Shown piece after piece: positions 1 through 5,671 of a stretch of 25,611 bases of DNA; the stretch's first letter is position 1, and every line of letters starts with the position of its first letter. The DNA comes from a virus. Position numbers and translations under genes: made by a program. Location of the stretch: positions 1 through 25,611 of the IMG/VR virus record IMGVR_UViG_3300002538_000026; one strand, written 5' to 3'. The notes under the pieces are model-generated. The model did no database searches and had not been told where the DNA came from. It saw only the letters and a program-made list of their open reading frames with translations.

Positions 1-118
1 TCGTCTTCGCTGAAGTCGTACCACCGGTAGAGCCCCGACGCCGGGTCGACTTCGCCGTAGCCTTGGTACTCTTGCTGCGGCGGGCCGCTCGGTTCGGGGC
101 CGGCACTTCCGGGGGTTG
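1..118 (-). other. Candidate -1 frameshift extension of tail assembly chaperone
   Basis: Read one base back from the chaperone frame, this stretch is open and gives PSGPPQQEYQGYGEVDPAS followed by a Trp/Tyr-containing segment, with nearly every codon ending in G or C. The zero frame over the same bases has much weaker third-position GC. This is what a gpG-gpGT type programmed frameshift looks like. The best slip candidate I see is the run of five C on the coding strand (111 to 115, codons CAA CCC CCG), although it is not a perfect X XXY YYZ heptamer. The extension continues past base 1. Confidence 0.45.
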
Positions 119-460
119 CCCCTGCGCGTTCCAGACGGCCTCGGCGACCTCGAGGTTGCGGTCGCTGAGGTGGTAGGACAGGAGCGTCTGGAAGACGGCG
201 TCGAGCTGCGCGCCACTGCAGTCGTCGGCAATCATCTCGTCCCGCGTCGCGCCGAACATCTCGGCCTTGAGCGCGGTCTCTTGTTCGCTCGTGAACGCCA
301 CTGCGTCGACGTCGCCGCCGAAGCGCATCGTCTGACCGACGATCTCCAGCAGCAGCCACGACTCGCCGGACACGTCGCCGGGGAAGGCGTACTGCTTCCC
401 CCCGATAGGCAGCACCAGTGGCTTGACGGTCAGGAACTCGTCCAAATCACGGAAGGCCAT
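1..460 (-). CDS. Tail assembly chaperone (partial, runs off window)
   Basis: The gene starts at an ATG at 460 behind a GGGAGG ribosome site and is still open at base 1. The N-terminus (MAFRDLDEFLTVKPLVLPI, then GKQYAFPG and SWLLLEIVGQ) matches my memory of the actinophage tail assembly chaperone family placed directly after the major tail protein. These proteins chaperone the tape measure during tail assembly and usually have a long form made by -1 frameshifting. From about residue 115 the zero frame becomes Lys/Arg/Ser/Thr-rich with many T-ending codons, while the -1 frame shows strong GC third-position bias, so the zero-frame tail may not be the main product. The position next to the major tail gene supports the call. 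The end and the frameshift product lie outside the window. Confidence 0.8.
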   Translation of the reverse strand, partial: MAFRDLDEFLTVKPLVLPIGGKQYAFPGDVSGESWLLLEIVGQTMRFGGDVDAVAFTSEQETALKAEMFGATRDEMIADDCSGAQLDAVFQTLLSYHLSDRNLEVAEAVWNAQGQPPEVPAPNRAARRSKSTKATAKSTRRRGSTGGTTSAKT

Positions 461-475
461 TGTCTGCCTCCCGGC

Positions 476-994
476 TTAGACGGTGGCTGCGGGATGCGTG
501 ATCTTCGAGAGCAGACCGCTGCCGCTGAGGGTCAGCTTCACCTTGTCGATAGCCTTGTTGTCGCCGCCCGCGGGAGCCCACTGCACAGAGGCGAAGCCGC
601 GGTAGGCCTCGACCTTGGGGCCGCCTTCGGTCATCTCGAAGATGCGCGCGTCGACGCGGTTGAGGGCGCCGAGCTCGAAGCCGGCGTCACGGCAGATCTC
701 CTGCCCGTCGTCATAGGCGGTTGGGTCGTTTTCCTTGGTCTTGCGAAGCAGGGTTGTATCGGCCTTCCATTTGCGGCTCGTGGTGGTTTCGGAGCCCCAG
801 CCGGGGCTGTCGAAGTCGCCGTCGTCCTCGGTCGAGGGCTCAATGGCGAAAACGAAGTCGTTTGTCCCGAGGATGTCGACCCATTCGGGGAGTTCGAACG
901 TACCGCCGCCCACACCTTCTGTGTCGTTCACTTGCACCCACCACTTGTGAACGAACGTGCTGGCGCCGAGGGGTACTCTTGCTGCTACTGGCAT
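476..994 (-). CDS. Major tail (tube) protein
   Basis: This 172-residue protein is most likely the tail tube subunit that polymerises around the tape measure. The evidence is its size, the N-terminal segment with KWWVQVND, the acidic middle, the C-terminal VKLTLSGSG strand and the position between the tail terminator and the tail assembly chaperone. The ATG at 994 has a strong AAAGGAG about seven bases upstream. A strong individual ribosome site fits a highly expressed structural gene; its neighbours upstream are joined by 4-base overlaps instead. There is no frameshift or truncation. The family call rests on gene order as much as on sequence. Confidence 0.75.
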   Translation of the reverse strand: MPVAARVPLGASTFVHKWWVQVNDTEGVGGGTFELPEWVDILGTNDFVFAIEPSTEDDGDFDSPGWGSETTTSRKWKADTTLLRKTKENDPTAYDDGQEICRDAGFELGALNRVDARIFEMTEGGPKVEAYRGFASVQWAPAGGDNKAIDKVKLTLSGSGLLSKITHPAATV

Positions 995-1006
995 GGTCGC
1001 GCTCCT

Positions 1007-1462
1007 TTACGTGCGGTTTGCTGACGGCCGATGGGCCGCGACGGAGTAGTTGGATGAGGTGGACCATCTCGAGTTTCCGTCTTGCCCGAGGCTGGCCGGT
1101 CCTGACACGCGGTGAATCTGCCCGACCGTGACACCCGTTGAGAGCGTGACGTCGAGCTTGTTCTGCAGCAGGTTGAAGATGGCATCGTCGAGGTCGTCGA
1201 CCTTGCGCTTGTCGCCGCCCTCGGCGCGGCAGCGAACTTGCACGCGCACCGCCGAATCCGACAGCGCTGGGTCGTCGTCGGAGTCGTACACGGTGAGCGT
1301 GATGATCCGGTCTGGCGACTGCGGGATGCTGCCGAGCACGAGTCCCGTCTGCAGCGCGGTGTAAGCGCCGGACGTGTTCCAGGTTGCGCCGAGGCCGTTC
1401 GCCGCAAGGTGGACGGCGAGGCCGGTGAGCAGGTTGCTCTGGAATCCGGCGGCGAGGGTCAT
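1007..1462 (-). CDS. Tail terminator-like protein
   Basis: A 151-residue protein containing PDRIITLTVYDSDDDPAL, a run of beta-strand-like segments and a Lys/Asp-rich helix before LLQNKLDVTLSTGVTVGQI. This pattern is typical of minor capsid/tail terminator proteins that cap the tail tube and join it to the head connector. The ATG at 1462 overlaps the stop of the upstream gene in an ATGA, so translation is probably coupled. The last 25 or so residues are Ser/Arg-rich and probably flexible. Its place between the gp10-like protein and the major tail protein is the standard tail-terminator slot. A generic minor tail protein is the alternative. Confidence 0.65.
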   Translation of the reverse strand: MTLAAGFQSNLLTGLAVHLAANGLGATWNTSGAYTALQTGLVLGSIPQSPDRIITLTVYDSDDDPALSDSAVRVQVRCRAEGGDKRKVDDLDDAIFNLLQNKLDVTLSTGVTVGQIHRVSGPASLGQDGNSRWSTSSNYSVAAHRPSANRT

Positions 1463-1809
1463 CCGAGCGCCGCCTTGATCTCGCGGGCGATGAGGTCTTC
1501 AACCTTACGCTTCACGCCGGCATCGTTGATTGGCGTCTCGAGGTACTTGGCTTGGCGACCAGCGTCGTGGTGAAAGGTCAGATCCTCATGCTGGATGACC
1601 GCGTAAGGCGTGTCATACGAGACGGCGGCCTGTAGCGCACCCTCGTCGACGCTGACGGCCTTGGAGCGCTCCAGCGTGCCCTCTTCGAGCGGAATGACGC
1701 GGTCCGACTCTTCGCCGACGTGCTCGGCGCCGAAATAGAGCCCCCGCGCCGCGCCCTTGCGCTCGGAGTCCTTGACCTTGGGGCCGTACCATTTGAGGTG
1801 CAGGGTCAT
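1459..1809 (-). CDS. HK97 gp10-like head-tail joining / tail completion protein
   Basis: A 116-residue protein that starts MTLHLKWYGPKVKDSERKG, continues with a helix and contains SYDTPYAVIQHEDLTFHH followed by GRQAKYLETP. The YAVIQHE...H.GRQAKYLE pattern is characteristic of minor capsid/HK97 gp10-type proteins that lie between the connector stopper and the tail terminator. The C-terminal helix (VEDLIAREIKAAL) is also typical. The ATG at 1809 overlaps the previous stop by four bases. Family membership is seen from motif and position; the precise role in joining head and tail is inferred from the family. Confidence 0.75.
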   Translation of the reverse strand: MTLHLKWYGPKVKDSERKGAARGLYFGAEHVGEESDRVIPLEEGTLERSKAVSVDEGALQAAVSYDTPYAVIQHEDLTFHHDAGRQAKYLETPINDAGVKRKVEDLIAREIKAALG

Positions 1810-2117
1810 GAGCCGCTCACCTCGGCGTGACTCATGCGCCCGCGAAACGTCTCAGGCGCGACGGACAGCACGGTGCTGGCGCGGCCCGCTATCGTAAGGC
1901 GCGTCTCGGGCGTGAACATGGACACGTCGTCGGGGTGGACGGTCAGCACCGGCATGTCCACAGCTTCGTCGCCGCTTGCGGTCCTCACGAGGCGACGCTT
2001 CATCTGCACGTTGCAAGGCACGACGACGGGTTCGGCGTAGACGGGACCGTAGGAGCCGTCGCCGGCGTAGGTCTCGACGGTGACCGTGTCCTTGAGCATT
2101 GACCGCCGAATCTTCAT
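1806..2117 (-). CDS. Head-tail stopper-like protein
   Basis: A 103-residue small beta-rich protein: MKIRRSMLKDTVTVETYAGD, then GPVYAEPVVVPCNVQMKRRL, and a distal part that reads as a barrel (DMPVLTVHPDDVSMFTPETR). A short N-terminal segment, then DTVTVET and a V.VPCNVQ strand, is common in phage head closure (stopper) proteins of the SPP1 gp16/HK97 gp7 type. I chose the ATG at 2117 because it makes an ATGA overlap with the gene before; a longer frame to 2216 runs through that gene and is a shadow. Order (connector, this gene, gp10-like, terminator) supports a head-tail interface role. Confidence 0.6.
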   Translation of the reverse strand: MKIRRSMLKDTVTVETYAGDGSYGPVYAEPVVVPCNVQMKRRLVRTASGDEAVDMPVLTVHPDDVSMFTPETRLTIAGRASTVLSVAPETFRGRMSHAEVSGS

Positions 2118-2356
2118 GCGACGCCGCCCTTGGTGAAGTTGACGACGAACGAGTGCATCTGCGCGGTGGCAGCGGTGCGAAGCACGACGCAAAGGGCCTT
2201 CGGCCGGTCTCGCCACGGGAACTGCGCGACCATCTTCAGGCCCTCGCGCATGAGCAGATACGGCTGCGCAAGACGCCGAATCTTTACGTCCACAACGATC
2301 TCGCCGCAGTCATTCCGTGGCGCTGACACTTCAAGCCACCATGGCGCCTTCTTCAC
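2114..2356 (-). CDS. Small head-tail region protein of unknown function
   Basis: An 80-residue protein starting at a GTG (2356) that overlaps the stop of the connector gene as GTGA. It is basic, with WWLEVSAPRNDCGEIVVDV near the N-terminus and a hydrophobic distal half (KALCVVLRTAATAQMHSFVV). I do not recognise the family. Its place inside the head-tail connector cluster, with four-base overlaps on both sides, argues for co-translation with virion assembly genes and perhaps a minor virion role. Longer frames upstream read through the connector gene and were not used. Confidence 0.6.
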   Translation of the reverse strand: MKKAPWWLEVSAPRNDCGEIVVDVKIRRLAQPYLLMREGLKMVAQFPWRDRPKALCVVLRTAATAQMHSFVVNFTKGGVA

Positions 2357-2721
2357 AGCGTCACCGGGTCGCCACGGTAGAGAAAGGCCGCCCGCAGGAT
2401 GCGGCCTGCACGAGGCGCTAGCACCAGAGGGGAAGCAAACCCCGCCTTGACGTTGCCGATGGTCAGGTCCGATAGCGGCCCCAGCACGTCGTCCTCTTCG
2501 TCGCCGGCCAGCCAGAACTCGACCTGCGCACAAGCGGCGTCCCGGAAGGCGGCGATCTCGATGGCGCCCGTGGGCAGGCCATCGGAGTCGTGTTCGTAGA
2601 CGGCCGTGCGGGTGAAGTCGTCAACGACCTCCCCCGCCCGGTCGATAAGGCGGGGGAGGTCGTCGGGGGTCGTGCCGCCAGCAAACGTGGCGTACTCGGC
2701 GCTGGTGGCGTAGGCGGTCAT
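2353..2721 (-). CDS. Head-tail connector (gp6/adaptor-like) protein
   Basis: A 122-residue helical protein: an N-terminal sensor-like segment (MTAYATSAEYATFAGG), the helix LPRLIDRAGEVVDDFTRTAV, then IEIAAFRDAACAQVEFWLAG and a C-terminal stretch ending in RILRAAFLYRGDPVTL. This helix arrangement, with Ala-rich and Asp/Glu-rich faces, matches the HK97 gp6/SPP1 gp15 adaptor family that docks under the portal. The ATG at 2721 lies two bases after the upstream stop. It is the first of a run of five head-tail genes in the usual order. Confidence comes from helix pattern, length and order, not from a single diagnostic residue. Confidence 0.7.
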   Translation of the reverse strand: MTAYATSAEYATFAGGTTPDDLPRLIDRAGEVVDDFTRTAVYEHDSDGLPTGAIEIAAFRDAACAQVEFWLAGDEEDDVLGPLSDLTIGNVKAGFASPLVLAPRAGRILRAAFLYRGDPVTL

Positions 2722-2723
2722 GG

Positions 2724-2951
2724 TCAGGCCGCCTTACCGACGATCTTGGTCGTGCCGGTCTCAAGGTCGTGTTCGATGGTCACGACCTCGCCGTCGGGCT
2801 TCGTGAACGGGTAACGCTCGGTGCGCGCCGCAGCCTTCTTTTTGGGCTTGGGCGCGTTGGGAATCACGACCTCGCTGATGTCACCAAGCTTGGTGAGTAT
2901 CGGCCCCTTGACTATTCCGCCGGTGGCGAACGGCTCGGTCTTGTCAGTCAT
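2724..2951 (-). CDS. Small hypothetical protein with GGIVKGP motif
   Basis: A 75-residue basic protein starting at the ATG at 2951. It contains FATGGIVKGPILTKLGDISE followed by VVIPN, which resembles the GG-V-GP...GE..PE.VIP repeat often seen near the end of tape-measure proteins and in some small virion proteins. A Lys/Ala-rich linker (KPKKKAAAR) and a beta-like C-terminus follow. Its first residues (MTDKTEP) echo those of the upstream gene (MSDKTDKTEP), which suggests a local duplication of the gene start. Function is not known; a minor virion or decoration role is only a guess from its place between capsid and connector. Confidence 0.6.
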   Translation of the reverse strand: MTDKTEPFATGGIVKGPILTKLGDISEVVIPNAPKPKKKAAARTERYPFTKPDGEVVTIEHDLETGTTKIVGKAA

Positions 2952-2959
2952 CGCCGCGG

Positions 2960-3298
2960 TCAGTCCTTCTCGGGCTTGGACGCGGCTGTTTCTACGCCGC
3001 CCTTGAGGCCCTTGGCTTCGCCGATGTCATCAGCGTTCGGGCGCTGCGGCTTCTCGCCGCTGTGAGGCTGGTAGCCAGACCCGCCGATGCGGTCGCGGTA
3101 GTCCCCGCGCTTGGGACCCTCGCCCAAGGCGTCCTCGGGACCCTGCGGTTCCGAAGGGTCGCCCTGCAGCATCGGGACGCCCAAGTCGAGGGCATCGTCG
3201 CGGGTCGTGACCCCGCCCTCGCTGTGCTTCAGCTTGTCGTTTTGGGCCTTCGACGCGACGCCTTCGACGGGCTCGGTCTTGTCGGTCTTGTCACTCAT
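2960..3298 (-). CDS. Hydrophilic protein downstream of capsid gene
   Basis: A 112-residue, highly charged protein without a hydrophobic core, rich in Lys, Glu, Asp, Gly and Pro, and probably disordered. I chose the ATG at 3298 because it follows a GGAG site (GACTGGAGTCGCC) and because a longer frame would run into the hairpin after the capsid gene. The region DDALDLGVPMLQGDPSEPQG is the only part that looks like a conserved motif, typical of small acidic proteins after the capsid gene in related phages. No enzymatic motif is visible. A head-associated or assembly role is inferred from position only. Confidence 0.6.
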   Translation of the reverse strand: MSDKTDKTEPVEGVASKAQNDKLKHSEGGVTTRDDALDLGVPMLQGDPSEPQGPEDALGEGPKRGDYRDRIGGSGYQPHSGEKPQRPNADDIGEAKGLKGGVETAASKPEKD

Positions 3299-3326
3299 GG
3301 CGACTCCAGTCAGAGAAGGGGAGGGA

Positions 3327-3368
3327 CTGGTCCCCAAGGCGCGCACCAGTCGCAGCCTTGGGGACCAG
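3327..3368 (-). terminator. Strong hairpin after major capsid gene
   Basis: Perfect 14-bp inverted repeat, CTGGTCCCCAAGGC at 3327-3340 and GCCTTGGGGACCAG at 3355-3368, with a 14-base loop. It starts six bases after the major capsid stop in the direction of transcription. There is no U-tract; the RNA continues with UCCCUCCCC. It may be a partial terminator that lowers downstream expression, or a 3' stabiliser of the capsid message. Confidence 0.6.
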
Positions 3369-3373
3369 CGTGC

Positions 3374-4330
3374 TTAGGAAGCCAGGACGCCGGTGAGGCG
3401 AGCAGCCGCCCGGCCGTGGAACACGCCGAGCCCAACGAACCACTCGAGACGGGTCCGGAAGCACGGCTTGGTGTCGAGCTCGCCGAGGTCGCGGACGTCG
3501 AGGGTGCCGTTCTGCAGGCCGGTGACGCTGCCGTCGTCCTCTCCGCTGCCGAACTTGACGGCGTAGATCGAGGAGCAGATGGCGCCGGACGTGTTCTGCG
3601 TCTCGGTCTGCGGGATGACGAGCGTGCCGTCGGCCTTGTTACCGATGTCGAGCAGAGGGATGCCGTTGTACTGCTGGATATGGCGGCCGAAGCTGTCAAC
3701 CGTCTGGTCGTAGGTGGTCAGGCGCCGAGCCGAAGAGGCGATCTTCGCCTTGACGGCCGCGTTCATGTACAGCGCGCCGTTGCTGGCGTTGATGCCGAGC
3801 ACCGCGGCGATGAGCGCGTCGAGCTGGTCGAAGAACGTGTGGCGGGCGTTGTCGTCGGCGCCAAGGACGGCCAGGCCGTTGGTCGCGGCGGCGATGACCT
3901 GAGCACCGGTGAGACGCTTCTTGAGGCCGTCGAAGCTGTTCGCGTCGGCGGCGGTGTCGCCGTTGATGAACGTGTCGTCGAACTTGTAGGCCGCGGCCTT
4001 GGCCTTCATGTTGTTCTGCGTGGTGCGCAGGTCGGCGAGGTTGCCGCCGGTCTTGACGAGGAAGGTGTCCACGTCGGCGTCGCCGCCGAGGATGACGATG
4101 GACTCCGTCTTGGGGTTCACGGTGCCGGTCGACTCCGCATAGGCGGCGTTCACGGCGCGGAACTCGACGCCCGGCAGGGCCAGTTCCTCGTTGTAGCGGT
4201 AGGCGTTGCCGGCGATGTCCTTGAAGGGGATGCGGTCGATGACCGGGCTCTCCTTGACGAACGTCTCGACGATGCCGGGGACGATCGGGTTCTCGGTGAG
4301 CTTGTTGGCTTCCGCCAGGGTCAGTGCCAT
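3374..4330 (-). CDS. Major capsid protein (HK97 fold)
   Basis: A 318-residue protein with the typical start MALTLAEANKLTENPIVPGI and then PFKDIAGNAYRYNEE, which corresponds to the N-arm and early E-loop region of a common actinophage capsid family. FDDTFINGD near residue 120 and the beta-rich C-terminus (GIPLLDIGNKADG onward) fit the P and A domains of the HK97 fold. The ATG at 4330 has AGGAG upstream (AGGAGTACGCA). It is flanked by the scaffold gene upstream and a strong hairpin downstream. No protease was recognised as a separate gene, and the N-terminus is short, so the protein may assemble on the scaffold without cleavage. Confidence 0.9.
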   Translation of the reverse strand: MALTLAEANKLTENPIVPGIVETFVKESPVIDRIPFKDIAGNAYRYNEELALPGVEFRAVNAAYAESTGTVNPKTESIVILGGDADVDTFLVKTGGNLADLRTTQNNMKAKAAAYKFDDTFINGDTAADANSFDGLKKRLTGAQVIAAATNGLAVLGADDNARHTFFDQLDALIAAVLGINASNGALYMNAAVKAKIASSARRLTTYDQTVDSFGRHIQQYNGIPLLDIGNKADGTLVIPQTETQNTSGAICSSIYAVKFGSGEDDGSVTGLQNGTLDVRDLGELDTKPCFRTRLEWFVGLGVFHGRAAARLTGVLAS

Positions 4331-4389
4331 TGCGTACTCCTGTCTCGATGATTTCGATTCCGAGACGAGAAGCGCCAGGCCTCACGTCA

Positions 4390-4408
4390 CCCCGGCGCCA
4401 GGCCGGGG
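4390..4408 (-). other. GC-rich hairpin between scaffold and capsid genes
   Basis: CCCCGGC and GCCGGGG (7 bp) around a GCCAG loop in the 85-bp gap between the scaffold stop and the capsid ATG. There is no T-tract after it. It could separate expression of the two genes by RNA processing or weak termination; nothing else is visible in the gap apart from the capsid ribosome site. Confidence 0.45.
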
Positions 4409-4415
4409 GGCTGAT

Positions 4416-5075
4416 TTACTTGTCGGCTTGCGCCGCGTAGTAGTCGCGAGAACGCTGCTGCGGATCGTCGGACTGCTTGCCGGTGGGCGCGGCGCCACCC
4501 ACGTGGCCGCCTGAGCGGGCCGGCGCGGCGGGGACGGTCTTCAGCGAGGGGTTCGCCTCGACGGCCGCCTTGATAGCCGTCTCGACCTGCGTGGCGAAGT
4601 CGTCCGCCGCCGGGTCGATGGCCTCGAGCTGGCGCATGAACGAACGTGAGTCCGTCAAGGACTCGGGGTCGGCGCCGTTCTTGCTGGCGGCGCGCAGGAC
4701 AGCGTTCTCAACCTGCGTCTTTTTGTTTTCGAGGCGAGCAGCATCACGCTCGTCGGCTGCCGTCTGGGCGGCCTTGGCGGGATCGTCCTCTGGGGTGAGC
4801 CCCAGGGCCTTGGCGAACGCATCGAGCGTCGCCTTGTGCTTCTCCTCTGTCTCGCGCAGCTTGACGCGGTAGCCTGCGTCGTCGCCGTTCAGCTTGTCCG
4901 CCTTCGCGAGCTTTTCCTGCACCCACTTGGGCAGGCTGGCCACGTCGTCAGGCGCGACGGCAGCGGCGGCACTTCCAGCGCCGGCTGCAGCTACGACAGC
5001 CTGGTCAGATGTGGCCTTCGCGGCAGCATCCTCAGCGGCCTTGGTTTCGGCAGCGGTCTTCTCTTCGTCTGTCAT
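4416..5075 (-). CDS. Capsid scaffolding protein
   Basis: A 219-residue protein of clear scaffold character. It has an acidic, Ala/Glu/Lys-rich N-terminus (TDEEKTAAETKAAEDAAAKA), the helix SLPKWVQEKLAKADKLNGDD, a long coiled-coil-like middle (residues 65 to 120, rich in Glu, Lys and Arg) and a low-complexity C-terminus ending in a basic and aromatic tail (RSRDYYAAQADK). Such proteins direct capsid shell assembly and leave the finished head; the C-terminal segment normally contacts the coat protein. The ATG at 5075 follows GGAGGC at a good distance. Its place directly before the capsid gene is diagnostic. Confidence 0.85.
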   Translation of the reverse strand: MTDEEKTAAETKAAEDAAAKATSDQAVVAAAGAGSAAAAVAPDDVASLPKWVQEKLAKADKLNGDDAGYRVKLRETEEKHKATLDAFAKALGLTPEDDPAKAAQTAADERDAARLENKKTQVENAVLRAASKNGADPESLTDSRSFMRQLEAIDPAADDFATQVETAIKAAVEANPSLKTVPAAPARSGGHVGGAAPTGKQSDDPQQRSRDYYAAQADK

Positions 5076-5167
5076 GGCGATAGCCTCCTGGGCTACTCGG
5101 GGCCGGCGTCAGGCCGACGTGTACCTCTCACCCTTACGCAAAGCGGCAAGGCGAGGCGCGTGCACTT

Positions 5168-5494
5168 TCACAGGGCGCCCAGGCGCTCGCGCACGGGCTG
5201 TCTCTTGGCCGTCGTGGATGCGACGTGGGCCCGTATCTTGGCCTGGTAGGCCCGCACCCGCACGCCGGCTGCTTGCGCCGCTGCGTCATCCATGGCCGCG
5301 GCCTGCACGCGCTTGGCGGCGCGGGTCTGACGCTCGAGGTAGCGGAGCTTCGTGGTGTCGGCGTAGCCCTGCGGGTCGGCGACGTCGCCCATGGGGCGCG
5401 TGATGCCCTCCTGGTAGGCGCCGACGCTGTGGCGGCAGTTGCAGTGCATGAGGCCGGCGGCCTTGGCTTCGTCGAGGGTGGGGTAGGCGGTCAC
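5168..5494 (-). CDS. Detached C-terminal part of a Phage_min_cap2-like minor head protein
   Basis: A 108-residue protein starting at a GTG (5494) in a GTGA overlap. Its first 30 residues, YPTLDEAKAAGLMHCNCRHS then VGAYQEG, are what normally follows the CxxC...GKV segment inside one minor capsid protein (usual pattern: T.EEA.AAGL.HPNCRH....Y.PG). Here that part is a separate gene, while the first part ends at residue about 311 of the 654-residue protein encoded at 5672-7636. The remaining 75 residues form a basic helical region (YLERQTRAAKRVQAAAM). It may still pair with the longer protein to rebuild the domain through its Cys and His residues. An alternative is an independent small virion protein with this motif. 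Confidence 0.7.
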   Translation of the reverse strand: MTAYPTLDEAKAAGLMHCNCRHSVGAYQEGITRPMGDVADPQGYADTTKLRYLERQTRAAKRVQAAAMDDAAAQAAGVRVRAYQAKIRAHVASTTAKRQPVRERLGAL

Positions 5495-5667
5495 GGACGG
5501 GGCTCGTACTGGATGCCGTGGTCGCCGTCGTGCGGCTGCGTGTGGTCGACTTCGCCGCCGAGGATGTCATCGGGGATGCCGTCGGGGAAGGCGAGGCAGA
5601 CCATTACGTCGTCACGGCTGATGCCGATGTAGCGTGAGCAGGTCGGGCATGTCCAGAGCTGAGTCAC
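5491..5667 (-). CDS. Small CPTC zinc-finger-like protein
   Basis: A 58-residue protein starting with GTG at 5667 after AGGTGAC, with the stop overlapping the next start in a GTGA. It begins VTQLWTCPTCSRYIG, has a third Cys near residue 24 and a His/Asp-rich C-terminal half (DHTQPHDGDHG). Spaced Cys and His residues suggest metal binding. It lies exactly between the metallopeptidase-bearing minor head protein and the detached Cys-Asn-Cys-Arg-His fragment, so it may have come with the inserted block. I do not recognise a family. Codon third positions are GC-rich, which supports real coding. Confidence 0.6.
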   Translation of the reverse strand: MTQLWTCPTCSRYIGISRDDVMVCLAFPDGIPDDILGGEVDHTQPHDGDHGIQYEPRP

Positions 5668-5671
5668 GTTG

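Noticed and set aside
116-1024. Plus-strand ORF of 302 aa opposite the major tail gene
   Set aside because: Antisense shadow caused by GC third-position bias; no ribosome site and no recognisable domain.
3062-4351. Long plus-strand ORF (429 aa) opposite the capsid gene
   Set aside because: It is the antisense shadow of the GC-rich capsid gene; low-complexity Val/Gly/Arg/Asp composition with no domain.
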